NCBI RefSeq assembly: GCF_932274485.2
Contig: NC_065879.2
Coordinates: forward strand, 62,083,459 to 62,147,458
Length of the DNA stretch: 64,000 nt
Reading direction: 5' to 3'
Source: Patella vulgata
Lineage: Eukaryota; Mollusca; Gastropoda; Patellidae
The position numbers and the translations under genes are program-made. Under the pieces are notes generated by a model. The model was given only the letters and a program-made list of their open reading frames with translations, did no database searches and was not told where the DNA came from. Every line of letters begins with the position of its first letter. The first letter of the stretch is position 1. Of the stretch, positions 1-12,300 are shown piece by piece.

Positions 1-816
1 TATCATACGGTCCATTACAACAGATGTAATTGGTGGCCGCTGTTACAACAGTAAAACTCGCAACACCTATTTTTCGGACATGCTAAGACAGGACCAATAA
101 CGACTCGACATTAATCTAGTTGTATTTAACAAATCAACACTGAGGCTGGTGTCCCTAAATAGATGGCATTCTTTAATTACTTCAACATCTAACATATTTA
201 CAAAGCATCCAGCATTGAAATTGTTCATTACTCTGTGTAACCTAAGCAAAATTCTCATTGCAGTGGCCAGCTGGGCAGGTAGTCAATCGCCTACCCTGCC
301 CTCAAAAGCAAAAGAAACTGGAAATGGTAGATAACGCTCGAATCCAATGAGATTTTCTACCAAGGTATAGGAGAGGGAGCGGATGGCTACGTACACCCTC
401 TTCCGAAAATGTACCCTCTAATTTTGACAGTTACCTTAAATACTCAAGGAAATGCCCACCCTAATAAAAACATTGTGCCTTCTTTTTCTGCAAGAACCCC
501 CATACAAGCTCAATCAAACCCCGATTTCCACGGATGACTTCCAGAATAGATTTCACAGCCAGGTTAATATTTCAATAATAGTTAGAATCAATTAATGTGT
601 CTTAGTTTTATTTATTTAAATGAATTTACGAAAATTGCAACCCGGGCGACGGGAACGTTTTTACCGGTTATCATACTCAAGGCTAATACGCTAACCGTCA
701 CCACGAAAAATCTATTGACATTTAAATCTGTCACTAGTAACTTCCTTGGCCTGGCTTATCGTTCTGGGTTGTCGGTCTAGTTTCAATTCTACCCCCCCCC
801 CCCCTCTTCTCTCATT
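1..816. other. Non-coding, degenerate repeat remnant
   Basis: No gene recognised. Around 110-270 the sequence resembles the start of the ~145-bp tandem family seen at 6070-7060 and 50530-51320 (shared pattern around 'gaggctggtgtcc' followed by 'aaatagat'). A C run lies at about 792-804. Open frames here are short and show no family signature. Confidence 0.5.
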
Positions 817-990
817 AGGGAACAGAATCGAATGAAACTTGACAGGTGCGTACCCTTTGTAAGGAATACAAGTCCTTGCTGATACTTGTTTTTCTTTACT
901 CACAGGGAACAGAATCGAATGAAACTTGACAGGTGCGTACCCTTTGTAAGGAATACAAGTCCTTGCTGATACTTGTTTTTCTTTACTCAC
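817..990. repeat. 87-bp perfect tandem duplication (two copies)
   Basis: The segment beginning 'agggaacagaatcg' at about 817 repeats exactly from about 904, period 87 bp, with no difference seen. Such identity in neutral sequence implies a very recent duplication or an assembly effect. Open frames across it are by-products of the duplication. Confidence 0.85.
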
Positions 991-1149
991 AGGTCTTTAA
1001 GTTCTTGATAGCAGGCAACTATGTTCATGTTCAGATCCTTAGGACTTAATCCCTTAACCAAGTGTTAATGTATGGTATGCCATGGCTCACAGAGACGTCA
1101 AATCGCTTCTACCATGTGCCACAGAACTAAAACTTTACACCAAGTTTTA

Positions 1150-1687
1150 AGGCCCGTTCTCACGGTGCGACTTGTAGTAACTACTTGTAGTATTTACATG
1201 TAGATTACAAAATCGTATATAAATGAGTTGATACGACTTGGAATCTCGCGATAATCTCGTCTTGTCTTAGCATAATGGCGTCACCAAGACCAAGCGACGA
1301 AGAGACGCTGGCTATTATTGCCCTACATTTGATAAATAAGAACAAAAAGAAAAAGAGAAAACCCAAATCCGTCTGGGTTAGACAGTGGATACTGTGTAGA
1401 CCCACTGCCGGCGCGTACAGTTCCCTATTACGTGAACTTGAAGAAGAAGACCCTCTCGCTGAGCGGCTCTTGATGGCTGCGCTTCGCGTCCATGTTTACC
1501 AACAACAAAGGGAGAGAATTCGTGTTTGTACTAATACTCGACGTCTCTGATTGGTCAATTTCATACGATCTGTTGACTGAAATAGGGAAGTTTCTATTTC
1601 GCTCAACTCGCTTTCAACTGGTTGGGAGCTTGTAAAAGTTGGTACGACTAGGGTCGATACTACAAGTCGCACCGTGAGAATGGGCCT
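1150..1687 (+). mobile_element. PIF/Harbinger miniature element with TTA target duplication
   Basis: Terminal inverted repeats of about 30 bp start AGGCCCGTTCTCACGG and end with the complement, one mismatch. TTA is duplicated on both sides (1147-1149 and 1688-1690), the 3-bp target duplication expected of PIF/Harbinger. At 538 bp it is far too short for an autonomous element. Its interior keeps the start of a Harbinger-type transposase frame, so it looks like an internal-deletion derivative that once depended on an autonomous relative. Confidence 0.85.
1275..1550 (+). pseudogene. Harbinger transposase N-terminal remnant
   Basis: An ATG-initiated 91-codon frame inside the TIR element. Residues about 20-55 show a basic stretch, then VWVRQWIL, RPTAGAYSSLLREL and EEEDP, which is the usual opening of Harbinger (DDE_Tnp_4/HARBI1-like) transposases just before the nuclease domain. 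After EEEDPL the similarity stops and the rest (to RRL) does not resemble the family, consistent with a deletion joining unrelated sequence. The catalytic domain is absent, so it cannot be an active transposase. Family match is by eye. Confidence 0.7.
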
Positions 1688-1690
1688 TTA

Positions 1691-2270
1691 CTCTGTGGCT
1701 TTGTTACTGTTTAACGATGGCATTAGTCGTCTGTCAGTCGAAGTACATGTAATACCCTTAGCAAAAAAAATCATACCAGAGTAATATTCTATAGAACATT
1801 CTGGAGGGTTGGGCGCTTTCGGAGGGGGGGGGGGGGGCTATTTCAATTAATATAGGATGAAATTCTATAGTAATCTACAGATATTTGGGGGTCTGTAGGA
1901 AGTAATGGCCCAAAATAGTCTACAGTTTCCGTAGTGCAAATCCAATAAATTTTCCTGCAGATTTATGCTAAAATTTCTAAAGTAAACAAGGTATTTTATA
2001 GTGTTTTCTGTGGTAAATTTTACAGTTATCTTTTTGACTGTCTTCATTTTCTTGTTAGTACTAACTTCTATGAAGTTGCTATACATGTACATTGAATTTA
2101 AAATTCAGTCAATGAAGAGTCTTCTCTTGGATTAACTTTAATCAGTCCGTTAGCTAACGGATAATGAAATTGGCTTTCCAGCAACAAAAATTTAACGGAC
2201 CGTTAACGAACGACACGTTAAGAAGATCTAACAGATGGTTAAAATAACTTAGTTTTAAGCAATCGGCCCC
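1691..2270. other. Non-coding, no feature recognised
   Basis: AT-rich sequence with a G run near 1825-1838. A short inverted motif around ccgttagctaacgg/ccgttaacg occurs near 2146-2205. No coding signature. Confidence 0.4.
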
Positions 2271-3650
2271 ATGTATGTATGGGGCCCCGGCTCTATCACG
2301 TTCTGCTTGAGGCTCTCGTCGCCGTCAGGATATCCGAACCCCCGTCCATTTGAATCCAAGACAATTTCATACAGATCAGATTATAATTTCCGTCCTTTGG
2401 GGGGTTCACTAGGATCTACAAACGGAAATAAAGGCCTTAACTCGAGAAGAACCCGGAAACTTGCAAAAATTTCATTTAAATAATGCATGTAAATTTCATA
2501 CAGATCGGATGATAGCATATTGTCGTTTGAACTTTCATAGGGTTGAAGGAAGTAAAACAAGAGCCGTAACTCTAGACGTAATTTCTCTAATCTAAATGAA
2601 ACATATAAAGATCATACAGATTGGATGACAACTTTTGTCATTAGAGCATTCACACGGTCCAATGTGGTGAAACATGGGCCATAACTCTAGAAGCCATTAA
2701 CGGAAATTGCTGTAATTCAACTGGCTTCTTGATTTCACTAATTTAAAGGTGCATATAAATTTCATACAGATCGGATGATAACTCGTCATTCGAGCATTCA
2801 AAAGGTTCGACAGGGTTAAACAAGGGCTATAACTGTAGAAGTTATAAACAGAAATTGCTGAAATTCAATAGGGTTCTTCGTTTTACTAAACTAAATGATG
2901 CATATCACTTCCACAGAGAGAGAGAGAGAGAGAGAGAAATGGGGTTTAACGTCCACTCGACACAAACTAGGTCATTTCGGGACTAACATTTGGTTTAATT
3001 TTATTTACATAATTCGCTTGCGCGTAGGGCTCTTTAGCAGTGGGAGGAAACCAGAGTACCCGGAGAAAACCCACGAGGTTGGACAACTTTCACACAGATC
3101 GGATAATAACTTTTGTCGTTAAAGCATTCACACAAGGTGCAACAATGTGAAACAAAGGCTATAACTCTTGGCATAATGGATGGAATTTGCTGAAATTCAA
3201 TAGGCTTCTTCGTTTCACTAATATAAGTAATGCATATAAATTTATTACAGATCGGATAACTCTTGTCTTTAGCGCGTTCACAAGGTGCAACAAAGTGAAA
3301 CAAGGATCATAAAACTCTTAGACGTAATTATCAAAAATTGCTGAAATTCTATAAGCTTGTTCATTTCACTAATATACGTGCTGCATATCAATTCCATACA
3401 CATTGGATGATAACTTATGTCATTAGATCGTTCACATTCAAGGTGCAACAAAGTGAAACAAGGGCCATAACTCCAGAAGAAATTAAAGGAAATTATTGAA
3501 AATAACTAGGCATCTTCATTTCAGTAATGTAAACAACATATATCAATTTCAAAACAATCAGATGATAAATGTAGTATGTTCACAAGAAATTGTGGATGAC
3601 GGACCGACGACAATATAAGACCACTTTTCAATGTGGGCGCATAAAAATAA
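2271..3650 (+). repeat. Degenerate ~150-bp tandem array with CGCCCACAT-type end
   Basis: About eight units share 'ttcatacagatcggatgata', then 'aaggtgcaacaaagtgaaac', then 'gccataactctagaag'. Starts lie near 2365, 2493, 2610, 2757, 3089, 3240, 3391 and 3549, giving spacings of about 120-155 bp apart from the interrupted stretch. The array ends at about 3590-3645 in a block (gacgacaatata ... caatgtgggcgcata) that also ends other repeats in this window, so the array may be the interior of a TIR element. A truncated SINE interrupts it at 2914-3095. Further partial units occur at 54020-54120 and 56380-56530. Confidence 0.75.
2914..3095 (-). mobile_element. SINE-A fragment (3' part)
   Basis: On the minus strand this is the body and CT-rich tail of the tRNA-derived SINE described at 45349-45618: (AG)n, then the complement of the 'cgagtggacgttaaac' tail, then the 'aaacccacgaggttggac' block. 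The tRNA-like head is missing, so the copy is truncated. It sits inside the tandem array. Confidence 0.75.
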
Positions 3651-5159
3651 ACGAATAGTTTATGTGATCAATTTTTTTTTTTTTGGCGTCGGATGGTCAC
3701 AGTTTATGTTTGCTTGCATAAAATGTCCTGATATTTCATTTCAGTTTCTGTGTTTTAGCAAAGTGACCTCCAGTTACCCCAGATATACGCCAAAATGTAG
3801 TCGGTCGGAGAGAGGACCCCCCCCCACCCCTGCCACTTGTTTCAGGGCACGGGGGGCATTTTCGTGGCCCCTGCCCATCTGCCGGAAAAGCAAGATTGTC
3901 TATGAGTGTTCATTAGTTTTGAAAAAATTGTCCTGGGATAAACGCGTCATTGGAAATCTTTGGGAATTGCAGTATCAATGGGCTTTTTCATCACATGAAC
4001 ATGACCACTGTATAAATTACATGCGGTCAAGGAATGATTGACATACAAGGGTGGCGTCAAAAATAGGGAATAGGGCCACATTTTAATATGGGCATAAAAA
4101 AAAGAACAATATTTAACACAATGTCAGTAAATGTTTTTCCATTATTTAGACCAAGATATTGATCAACATCATTTAACAATTATAAATCTTTGAGGCAATG
4201 AATGATTTTAATATATTTTACAAATGACATTTTTTTTGTTCGCGTGTCTGTGACAATGTTTATAACATATTTCAATGACATTGAATTTACAATACATATT
4301 GAAATTATTAACAAATGATGTCATTATTTTCTTCTATGGATAAATGTTATTCTATAGAATAAGTCTATAATGCCTGAGCAGTTACAAGTTAAATTCATAT
4401 CAAACATTAAAAAATTGCCTTCTGCTGCAATATGTTTCTATTTTAAAAAATATTCTAATCTATGGCTACTTACAATTTTGTAATAAAAAAAAAAAAACCT
4501 TTCAGGCATAAAAGAATAACGTACATGTAGTTCTAAACAACAAATTGGTGGGAACATTTTTCAGTTTTGTCCTACAACACTATTTAAGACAGAGCATAAA
4601 CTTCTCTACCCATTATATTTATGTACAAATTAATTGGGTGTTTAGTTTTCTTTAGATGTACATTCTTGTCCAATAACATTTGATATTTAAATGAACAATA
4701 TCACAAGAAATTCTGATGCACAATTTCCTCTTTAAACTCCTAAATCAGTTCTTGAGATCAGATTTAAACTTTTCCCAACTGCTTTTTAAATGGAAATGTA
4801 TTATTTTTACTTATGCATATTCCCAATAAGGACTTATCATCTAACATTATCGAAACAAAAGAGCATTAAGAAATTGTGTTTGGAACCAAGATCATGCAAA
4901 CATATCTTAGAATTTAACAGAAAACAAGAACTTGAACAAAGATATTTTATGTATGGGTATTTTTCATTGATTTAGAGCTACAAGATCTTAGAACAGATCA
5001 TAGCATCTTGCCAAAAGAAAAACAAAATCCATAAAATATCCTTCTTTCAAACTCTCGGACACGAAAAGCTAAATATAAAAAAATTAACTAAAAATTTATC
5101 AATTGTGAATTGGTTATCAACACACCTGTTTGTGATTCTAACTCTTTTCTATGAACATA
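3651..5159. other. AT-rich non-coding
   Basis: No gene recognised. A second 'ggccacattttaatatgggcat' block at about 4074-4096 resembles the CGCCCACAT-type element end. The rest is AT-rich with homopolymer runs. The 136-codon frame at 3631-4041 spans the first element end and has no family signature. Confidence 0.4.
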
Positions 5160-5700
5160 TTTAAAGATATTTTCCCGTGTACAAACTACTTGATTTGATG
5201 ATATATTTGGACTAAAAACATATTCAAACTAATTAATCTATCAAAAATATGCTTCAAATCCCCCTCAAAACTTTTATTCGCCGGGGATAACTATAGCTAT
5301 AAATAACCTGTTGTTAGATGCCATGTCTGTAAACTTGCTTCTTTGTGGGGAGGTTCATTTTTCAGAATGTATTTTTTATTACTTCTGTCCATTTACCATA
5401 CGTATTGAGGCCTACGTAAATTCTTAATTATTTTCTATCAGTTTCTTTTTCCGACGTTTAATTGCAGAGTCTTTTGTACATTGAAACCCCCCTCAATGTT
5501 TCCCTAACCATTGATTAAGAAATAACACCCGCTCCCTCAGTCAAGCTAGCACACAACAGTCAGGTTGTCAGTTAGTGATACCCTGACATTTTTGCCCATT
5601 GCTTGCCCCATGGGTGTTTTTTTGGGTAGTCCAGTATTTTTCTAGTATATTTTCAGGACATTTTGAATAACCTAGTACATACAAATAAAATATATGCCAC
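5160..5700 (+). repeat. Dispersed duplication, copy 1 (partner 57150-57760)
   Basis: From 'gtacaaactacttgatttg' through 'gatgccatgtctgt' to 'gccccatgggtgttttt' this matches 57150-57670 in the same orientation with scattered substitutions and small indels, roughly 85-90 percent identical by eye. No coding signature. Either a dispersed repeat or an old segmental duplication. Confidence 0.8.
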
Positions 5701-6069
5701 CAATTTATATATTAGTCACTGACTTGAAAGGTGTCTAAATTATATGTGAAGATGAGTAGGTAAGCACCACTGTCTAGTTATTGTTTTGTACCATGTTTAA
5801 GGTGAGTGGATGATTTGTCAAATCATTTTTTATATTCAGGTGCTTATGGAAAAGATAATTAAGTATAGCCCCAAACATTTTACCCTGTGGTGTAAGGCAG
5901 TGCACAGCGCATGATGTGGTCTTAAGTGTCGTTTTCATTCACTCCTCTCTCTCTTCTCGGAGCTGGATGGAAATTGACCTTCTTAGGAACATTCCAAGAG
6001 TATTAAAGTAACGATGTGCCATTGCCATTTGTCACTAAAATAATCCATGCTAATGTGAACTCAGATTGA
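5701..6069. other. Non-coding, nothing recognised
   Basis: AT-rich spacer between two repeats. No coding or structural signal seen. Confidence 0.4.
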
Positions 6070-7060
6070 TTAAGTTTTAATTAAGAAAACAAGCTAACAG
6101 TGAGGCTGATGTCCGTCCCCCCACCCCAAATAGATAGATGACACATATTGATTAATTGCACATTTATCTTTTTCAACAGTATTGAGCAATCGAACTGATT
6201 ATCTATAGTCTAAGTATAAAATGTTCACTATCAAACTCAGGCAAGGTTTTGAAGTACCTGGTAGTGAAACTATACATTAAGTTTCATCACTCGCCATCAG
6301 TTAGAATCAAGGTTATCTTGTCCCAAAGCATCCACCAATGAAATTGCTTAGATCTACTTAGCTTTAGTGGGAAATGTTAATCATTCAACAGAGTTGTTAC
6401 CTTCCAAAGTCTCGCCCAATCAAATTTCTTATCGCTACTTAGCCTAAGCAGAATATGCTCATTATCGCATTTAATCAAGGTATTGACGTAATGAATCCAT
6501 ACTCTGAGTTTCATCACCCACTTAATTATAACCAACATTATCGTGCCCCAAAGCATTAACCAATCAAATTGCTTATTTCTGCTTACCTTAAGCAGAAAAT
6601 GCTCATCTTCAAACTCTATCAAGGCAATCACCTAATGAACGACTACACCAAGTTTGACCACTCTACCTCAATTAGGAGAGTTATTGTCTTCCAAAGTTTC
6701 GACCAATCAAATTGCTTATCGCTCTGCTTACCTTGTGAAAAAAATGCTCATTATCGAACTTAGTCAAGGTATTGATAATTGATGTAATGAAACTATACAC
6801 CAAGTTTCATCACTCTCACTTAATTAGAACTAAAGTTATCGTGTCCCAAAGCATCAACCAATCAAATTGCTTATCTCTGCTTAGCCTATGCAGAAAATGC
6901 TCATCTTCAAACTCCATCAAGACCTAATAAACACCTACACCAAGTCTAGCTCAATTGGAAGCAGAGTTATTGTGTCCCAAAAAGTGTGACGGACAGACCC
7001 ATTTTAATAATCCCCTGCTTTCTTCTAAAGGCGAGGGACAACAAAATCCAAAAAGAAACA
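6070..7060 (+). repeat. ~145-bp degenerate tandem array (partner 50530-51320)
   Basis: About five units contain 'caatcaaattgcttat', 'cttagcctaagcagaaaatg' and 'caccaagtttcatcactct', with unit starts near 6330, 6416, 6562, 6706 and 6859. The block ends with 'cctgctttcttctaaaggcg', also present at the end of the 50.5-51.3-kb copy. Frames at 6377-6631 and 6569-6763 are shadows of the repeat. Confidence 0.8.
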
Positions 7061-8100
7061 CTGGACAATATCCTGACTTAGAGTCAATCAGATTGAAAAC
7101 AGGCGTACCATTAAATTTCATGGATAAAATGGTGACGGGCTTATTGCATAGATCAATGAAATTTCAATTTCACATATCTTTGTAAATACTGAAAGGAATT
7201 CAACCATTATTGGACTGATATTCTTATTTGAGATTCAAATTGCCCTGGACTGTGGTGAATCTCTAAATTGGTTCCTTTTAAGTCATTTTGTGAATGGTAT
7301 GTTACTACCAAGGTTATATCAAATGGTATGTTACTACCAAGGTTATGGCCAAAAGAAATTAGTGCCAGATGGTTCTTTGATGTTGGGAGGTCCAGGCTAC
7401 AAGAGTGGTATTGACTCCCAGCTGTAAGTGTTTGGAGGTTCTCTCAAAAGTATTTCAAATTTGTAAGCTCCTTGAGAAGATATTTAGCTCAGCTAATGAA
7501 CAAATCCAGGTGCCACTTCAACACAATATTCATGTTTTGTTTTATATTTTAGTAACTTTACCTCTTTTGTGTGACATGGGGTTTGATTATTTTATCTGTT
7601 CTCACGAACTAGTTATGGTACCAGTCCATCATTGCTTTCTTTTGCTTAAAGAACACATACAATGACCACATCAAAGTTGTATGTACTTAAAGCCAGTGTT
7701 TACATCTAGAGTAATTTAACTGAAATCCATTCATAATTAATACAGACATTTTCACTCAAACACAGTCGCAAATATAGACCTCCCCTAAAAATGCCTTTGT
7801 TACAGTTTTTAACACATTTATTTCAAATTTGGTGTGAAAAGGGTCTGGAACAAAAATAGCGATTGTTGTCTACTCGTCAGGATTTGACAGCAATTGTGAC
7901 CTCCATAGAGAGCAGACAAACAAAATTACGCTATTTAAAAAGTTATTAACTCAGGAATGAAAATTTTATCCCAACCGTCACCATTATCCTAAGGTTTGAA
8001 AAAGATTCGTAAAAAATTGTGGCCTCTAGAGAGGGGACAAGCAGGTTTGGACAGGCAGAGCAACAATATTATACGCGCATACTATGTGTGGGCGTATAAT
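7061..8100. other. Non-coding with small duplication and a repeat end
   Basis: A segment of about 28 bp containing 'aatggtatgttactacc' occurs twice around 7292-7345. From about 7780 the sequence belongs to the ~325-bp dispersed family ('gacctcca/tctagag' and 'aaaaattgtgg' blocks) and finishes at about 8075-8100 with 'atgtgtgggcgtataat', the characteristic end of that family. No gene recognised. Confidence 0.5.
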
Positions 8101-9120
8101 AAAAACACTGGCTTCAAGTACATATGACTATTATATTATGGTCATTTTATGTGCTCTTTATTTCAAAAGAAAAGTTTGTCAAATCTATATCAATTATTAC
8201 GAACTAATTAGAACCATTATGAAAAGTGTTCAATCATTGCTAAATGGTAAATGAATACATCTGATGAAACGAAAAATAAATCAATTTGTGTAATGTTAAT
8301 AATTTTGTTGCAAGACAAACTATAATTTGCATTGTGTTAAGTGTACTTGGCAGTAAACTTCAAGTTTTTGAGTTGCATTAAGTTTTTGAAATTCATGTTC
8401 AGGCTCAGGAATTTCAGAATACTGGTCTGGAAACACAGGAATTCAGCTCAAAGTTAGTTCACATCCTCTCAAATATTTTAACACTTCTTAAAACTATAAT
8501 CCTTCCGGTCATTTGAAATCCTGTCACTTTTGAAAAAAACAAACCACAATCTTCAAACATTATCAATGACAAAAAATCTTTTTTTTTTTTTGAAATTTAA
8601 CAGTTTGAGTATTTTTCTAAAGTACATACATTTCACCAACATACTGACAAGCTAACAAAAGATGCTGATAAAACTGGATGCACATTAAATTAATTCTTCA
8701 GAAGCCATGACAAGTTTTTAAAACATGGTTGACATCCTCTTCTGTATTGTTATGTTAACAGTTTTGGGGGGTTTTACTCATAAATTCTTCTGGAAACCTT
8801 GCATTATTGTGTGCGAACACAAATGATCTTCGATTGAAAATTTTAACTATGCATCATTATTTCATTTTGGATGACACCATCGCCATCCACGTCTCTTCAC
8901 GCTATCTGCACAAAAATCAACAAAACAAAATTTTAAAATCTCTAGTAATCGTCCATCCTTATGTTTACATGGATTCATAATTCTTCCAAGTCAAAAGTTG
9001 AGGGAGAATAAACCCCAAAAACAAAGACACTTTCGTAACAACCTGATTGAACTGTCAACTCTGACCTATTGGAGATGAATAATTATTGCTTGAACCTAAT
9101 ATAGGCTTGATTGACATAGA
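8101..9120 (-). other. Possible 3' UTR of the minus-strand exon at 9121-9325
   Basis: AT-rich, no open coding signal. It lies directly downstream, on the minus strand, of a stop codon. A minus-strand AATAAA (complement of tttatt at 8157-8162) is about 960 bp beyond the stop. Whether the transcript extends that far is not shown by the sequence. Confidence 0.3.
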
Positions 9121-9325
9121 CTAGCCCATATCAACTGGACTGGATTCGTCAGTATCACTATCATCGTCCGAGTAGGTTTCTGAAGGCGTTTCGGTGGCTG
9201 TACGAGAACCGAGGCTGGATTGTCTTGAGAGTAGAGCAGTCGCACTAGCCACCTCAGAATCTGTTATACTTGTATTATTTAAATACGGTTTCTGCATAAT
9301 GGCAGTCTGCTGATGTTGTTGATAT
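9121..9325 (-). CDS. Candidate terminal exon (possible eIF4E2 C-terminus)
   Basis: 205 bp on the minus strand, acceptor 'gataatttcag', ending in TAG. Read in the phase left by eIF4E2 exon 6 it gives KYQQHQQTAIMQKPYLNN, then a serine/threonine-rich part (LLSRQSSLGSRTATETPSE) and an acidic end TYSDDDSDTDESSPVDMG. Composition, a clean frame and a good acceptor support a real coding exon of low complexity. It does not resemble the human 4EHP C-terminus. Assignment rests on phase, strand and lack of another host gene. It could be the last exon of a different gene, or exons may be missing in between. Confidence 0.6.
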
Positions 9326-12300
9326 CTGAAATTATCAAATAGAGTATCAGTAGAAAAATTTAAAAATCTCAGTGCGCCAAAGATTTGCAGTTCATTTATT
9401 TATATGCCATACACTTCAATGTATAGGTATTCACTTTATCATGAGCAAGAAGGCTAGATTATAATCTCCCAATTTAACTGGACTGTTTCTTTGTTAAAGT
9501 CTTGGCTAATGAGAGAAAACAGGCAGACCCAGAAAAAACCCACGAGGTTGACAGGCAACGCTACTCCGTGTCACGTACAACCAGGGAATCAAAACCATGC
9601 CAGCTGATTCATAACAGACCTTATGATACAGCACGCACAAGCTAACCATTCAGCCATTCAACCCCACCTTTTTGAGTACAATCCAGGGCCATAATCCAGG
9701 ATGTTATGGTCTGAAATACGCAAATATCGAAAGAAACATATATATTTTGGGATATAAATTTTAAGTTTCATCAAAATCGAATCAAAATTAATCTTGGTAT
9801 TACATACTTTTACAATATTTGTGTAGGCCTACATTGAGCAGTCATTTTTTTCAGACAGTTTCGGTAAAATTTTCACGAAATTCGAACTCAACCATCATTA
9901 GGGAGTAACAATGGTGATACATTTAAACGTTTTATTTTTTTTAAAGTTGGATAAAAACTGTGACTTCTAGAGCGTCCACAAGCTAAAAACGTGATTTTTC
10001 ATACAATCAGGGGCCATAATGCAGGGGGTTACGGTCTGATATGCACAAATATCGAATATAGTAATACATTTCAAGTTTCATCAAAATCGAATAAAAATTG
10101 TGACTTCGACAGCATCCACACCCTTGATATTACATACTTTTACACGATTTGCATACAAGGAGAGGCCATTTTGTTCCGCAGTATGGGTCAGATTTTTACG
10201 GAATTTGAACTTAACCTTCACTGATGTGTTTCGGTGATATGTTTAAACATTTTTTAACTCTTAAATGACCAAGAAGTTTGACGTCATAACATCATAAAAA
10301 CCCACATAACAGTCAATAGTGTTAAAATGTAGATATGCATTTTAAGGTCATATCATTAAACCAGCCAGGCAGGATATGCCCACATTTTGCAAGAGATGGA
10401 TAGAGAACACCCTAAAAACAAAAACGATTTTTTGAACAATAATGAGCCATAATCCAGAAAGTTATGGTCTGAAATGTGCAAATATCAAAAGGGACTGAGA
10501 TTTTTGGAATATAAAGATATATTTTAACTTTTATCAAAATCGGATAAAAATAGTGACCTCTAGCGGGTGACGGGTCCATAATCTTTGTATTACATACTTA
10601 TACACAATTTGCGTACAAAGACCGTCCATTTTGTCGGACAGTTTCATTTCGATTTCCCCAAAATTCCAATTGAACCTTCATTATGGTGAAATGGCGATAT
10701 ATTTAAACAGTTTTTAAAATGGAAAAAAAAAATTTGGGACCTCTAGAGAATCCACAAGCTAAAAATGATTGTTTGTGAGTAACTGAGACTGTAACTTGGC
10801 TGTATCAGGATTGTTTGAACGTCATAATGAAATTTGAAATCACCAAGTAAATTGGATAATTCATCACGAAACATTGCCGTCTTCAATTGATTTTTCTTTG
10901 ATATTGGAGACCGATATACAACAGTAATTCTTGTTGCAGTTTGTGCACATGTCAGTAAACATACTAAATATTCAAATGATTTAACTTCTATGAGTTCTGG
11001 AGGACAGAATGTTTATGTTCAGATTTGTAACCATTTGGGTGTCATAGTAACAATTGCGGTTTAAGCCAGGTTTCAGTCAAGACAAGCACATCAATTTTAT
11101 GATGTATAATAGTCTCCTCAATGTCAAGTTATTATTACAAACAGATCAGGCCCCGACTGATAATTTGGCTACAAGTACCCTTTTCTCCAGGTTATTGCAC
11201 GCAAGTAACTATTCAGTTAGACACAGTGACGTAACTGAAAGAAGCCAGGTTTTAACATAGAAGTGAGACATCTAGAAATAGATCATAGACTCAGAAGAAA
11301 AACCCTTCTGTGCTCTATACTGATCTCTGGATCAAGAACCCCCAATTGGGAGGGTCGCGATTAGCTAACTTTACTGAGCAGTCGAATATTTCAATCCATC
11401 TCATTTCCGTTGTATCTATGATAGATTGGCTAATTAAAACAGGACAGGATAGAGTTTTTCTAACATTCCTTTGCAGGAGCTAAAGCTCTACAATGGAAGG
11501 TCTCATGCGTACCAAAATGAAACTCATCCAAGAACTTTTGATCCTCAACACATAGTTTAATTTTTATCTCATGAGTCGGATAAAAATTGTCGCCTCTGGG
11601 AGGTCCACAAACTTCATTCATATTTCACATTTTGCGTAAAAAGCATTTGGCATAACTCTAGACCAGAAGGTCCGATGCGCACGAAACCTGAACTCACCAA
11701 ACACTCGTTTTAAATTTCATCGAAATCGGATAAAAATTGTTACAACCTTGGTATTACATACTTTTACACTATTTGCGTAAAGGGGAGCGGCCATTTGACG
11801 GGAGCTTCCGGGGCCTACACGGTCCCTGCACCTACGTCTAAAGCCCTAGGACGGTAGCCCCTCAACCAAGAATTGCTTCCGCCGGCCCCGTAGGACATAA
11901 GGTCTGAAGCGTACCAAAATCTAATTCGCCCAAGAACGGAAGGTCTGATGCGTATCAGGTCTGACTGAAAAGCTCTAAGACTGAAAGGGATACATCAATT
12001 GGGTTGAAACAAACTTTTGCTACCAACACGTATAATCCTTGCATAAATCATAGCCGTAAGACATAGACATTGTCTTCGTATCTGACCATCTTGTAACACT
12101 ACCCATTGAAATCACCAGAAATGGACAAATGGCAGTCATCAAGCACCTGCAACTGAAAGGACTAACCCCAACACAGATATATGCCGACTTTGGGGTATGA
12201 TTCCCCTTCCTGTTCGCAGGGTAGGGTCTGTCATTGAGTCAAGCGGCGTGGTTTCGAATTCCCGCTTGTACCTGGCAAGGAGTAGGGTTGCCTGTCCAAC

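Noticed and set aside
3631-4041. 136-codon plus-strand frame
   Set aside because: Begins in a repeat end, with low-complexity and C-run composition and no family match.
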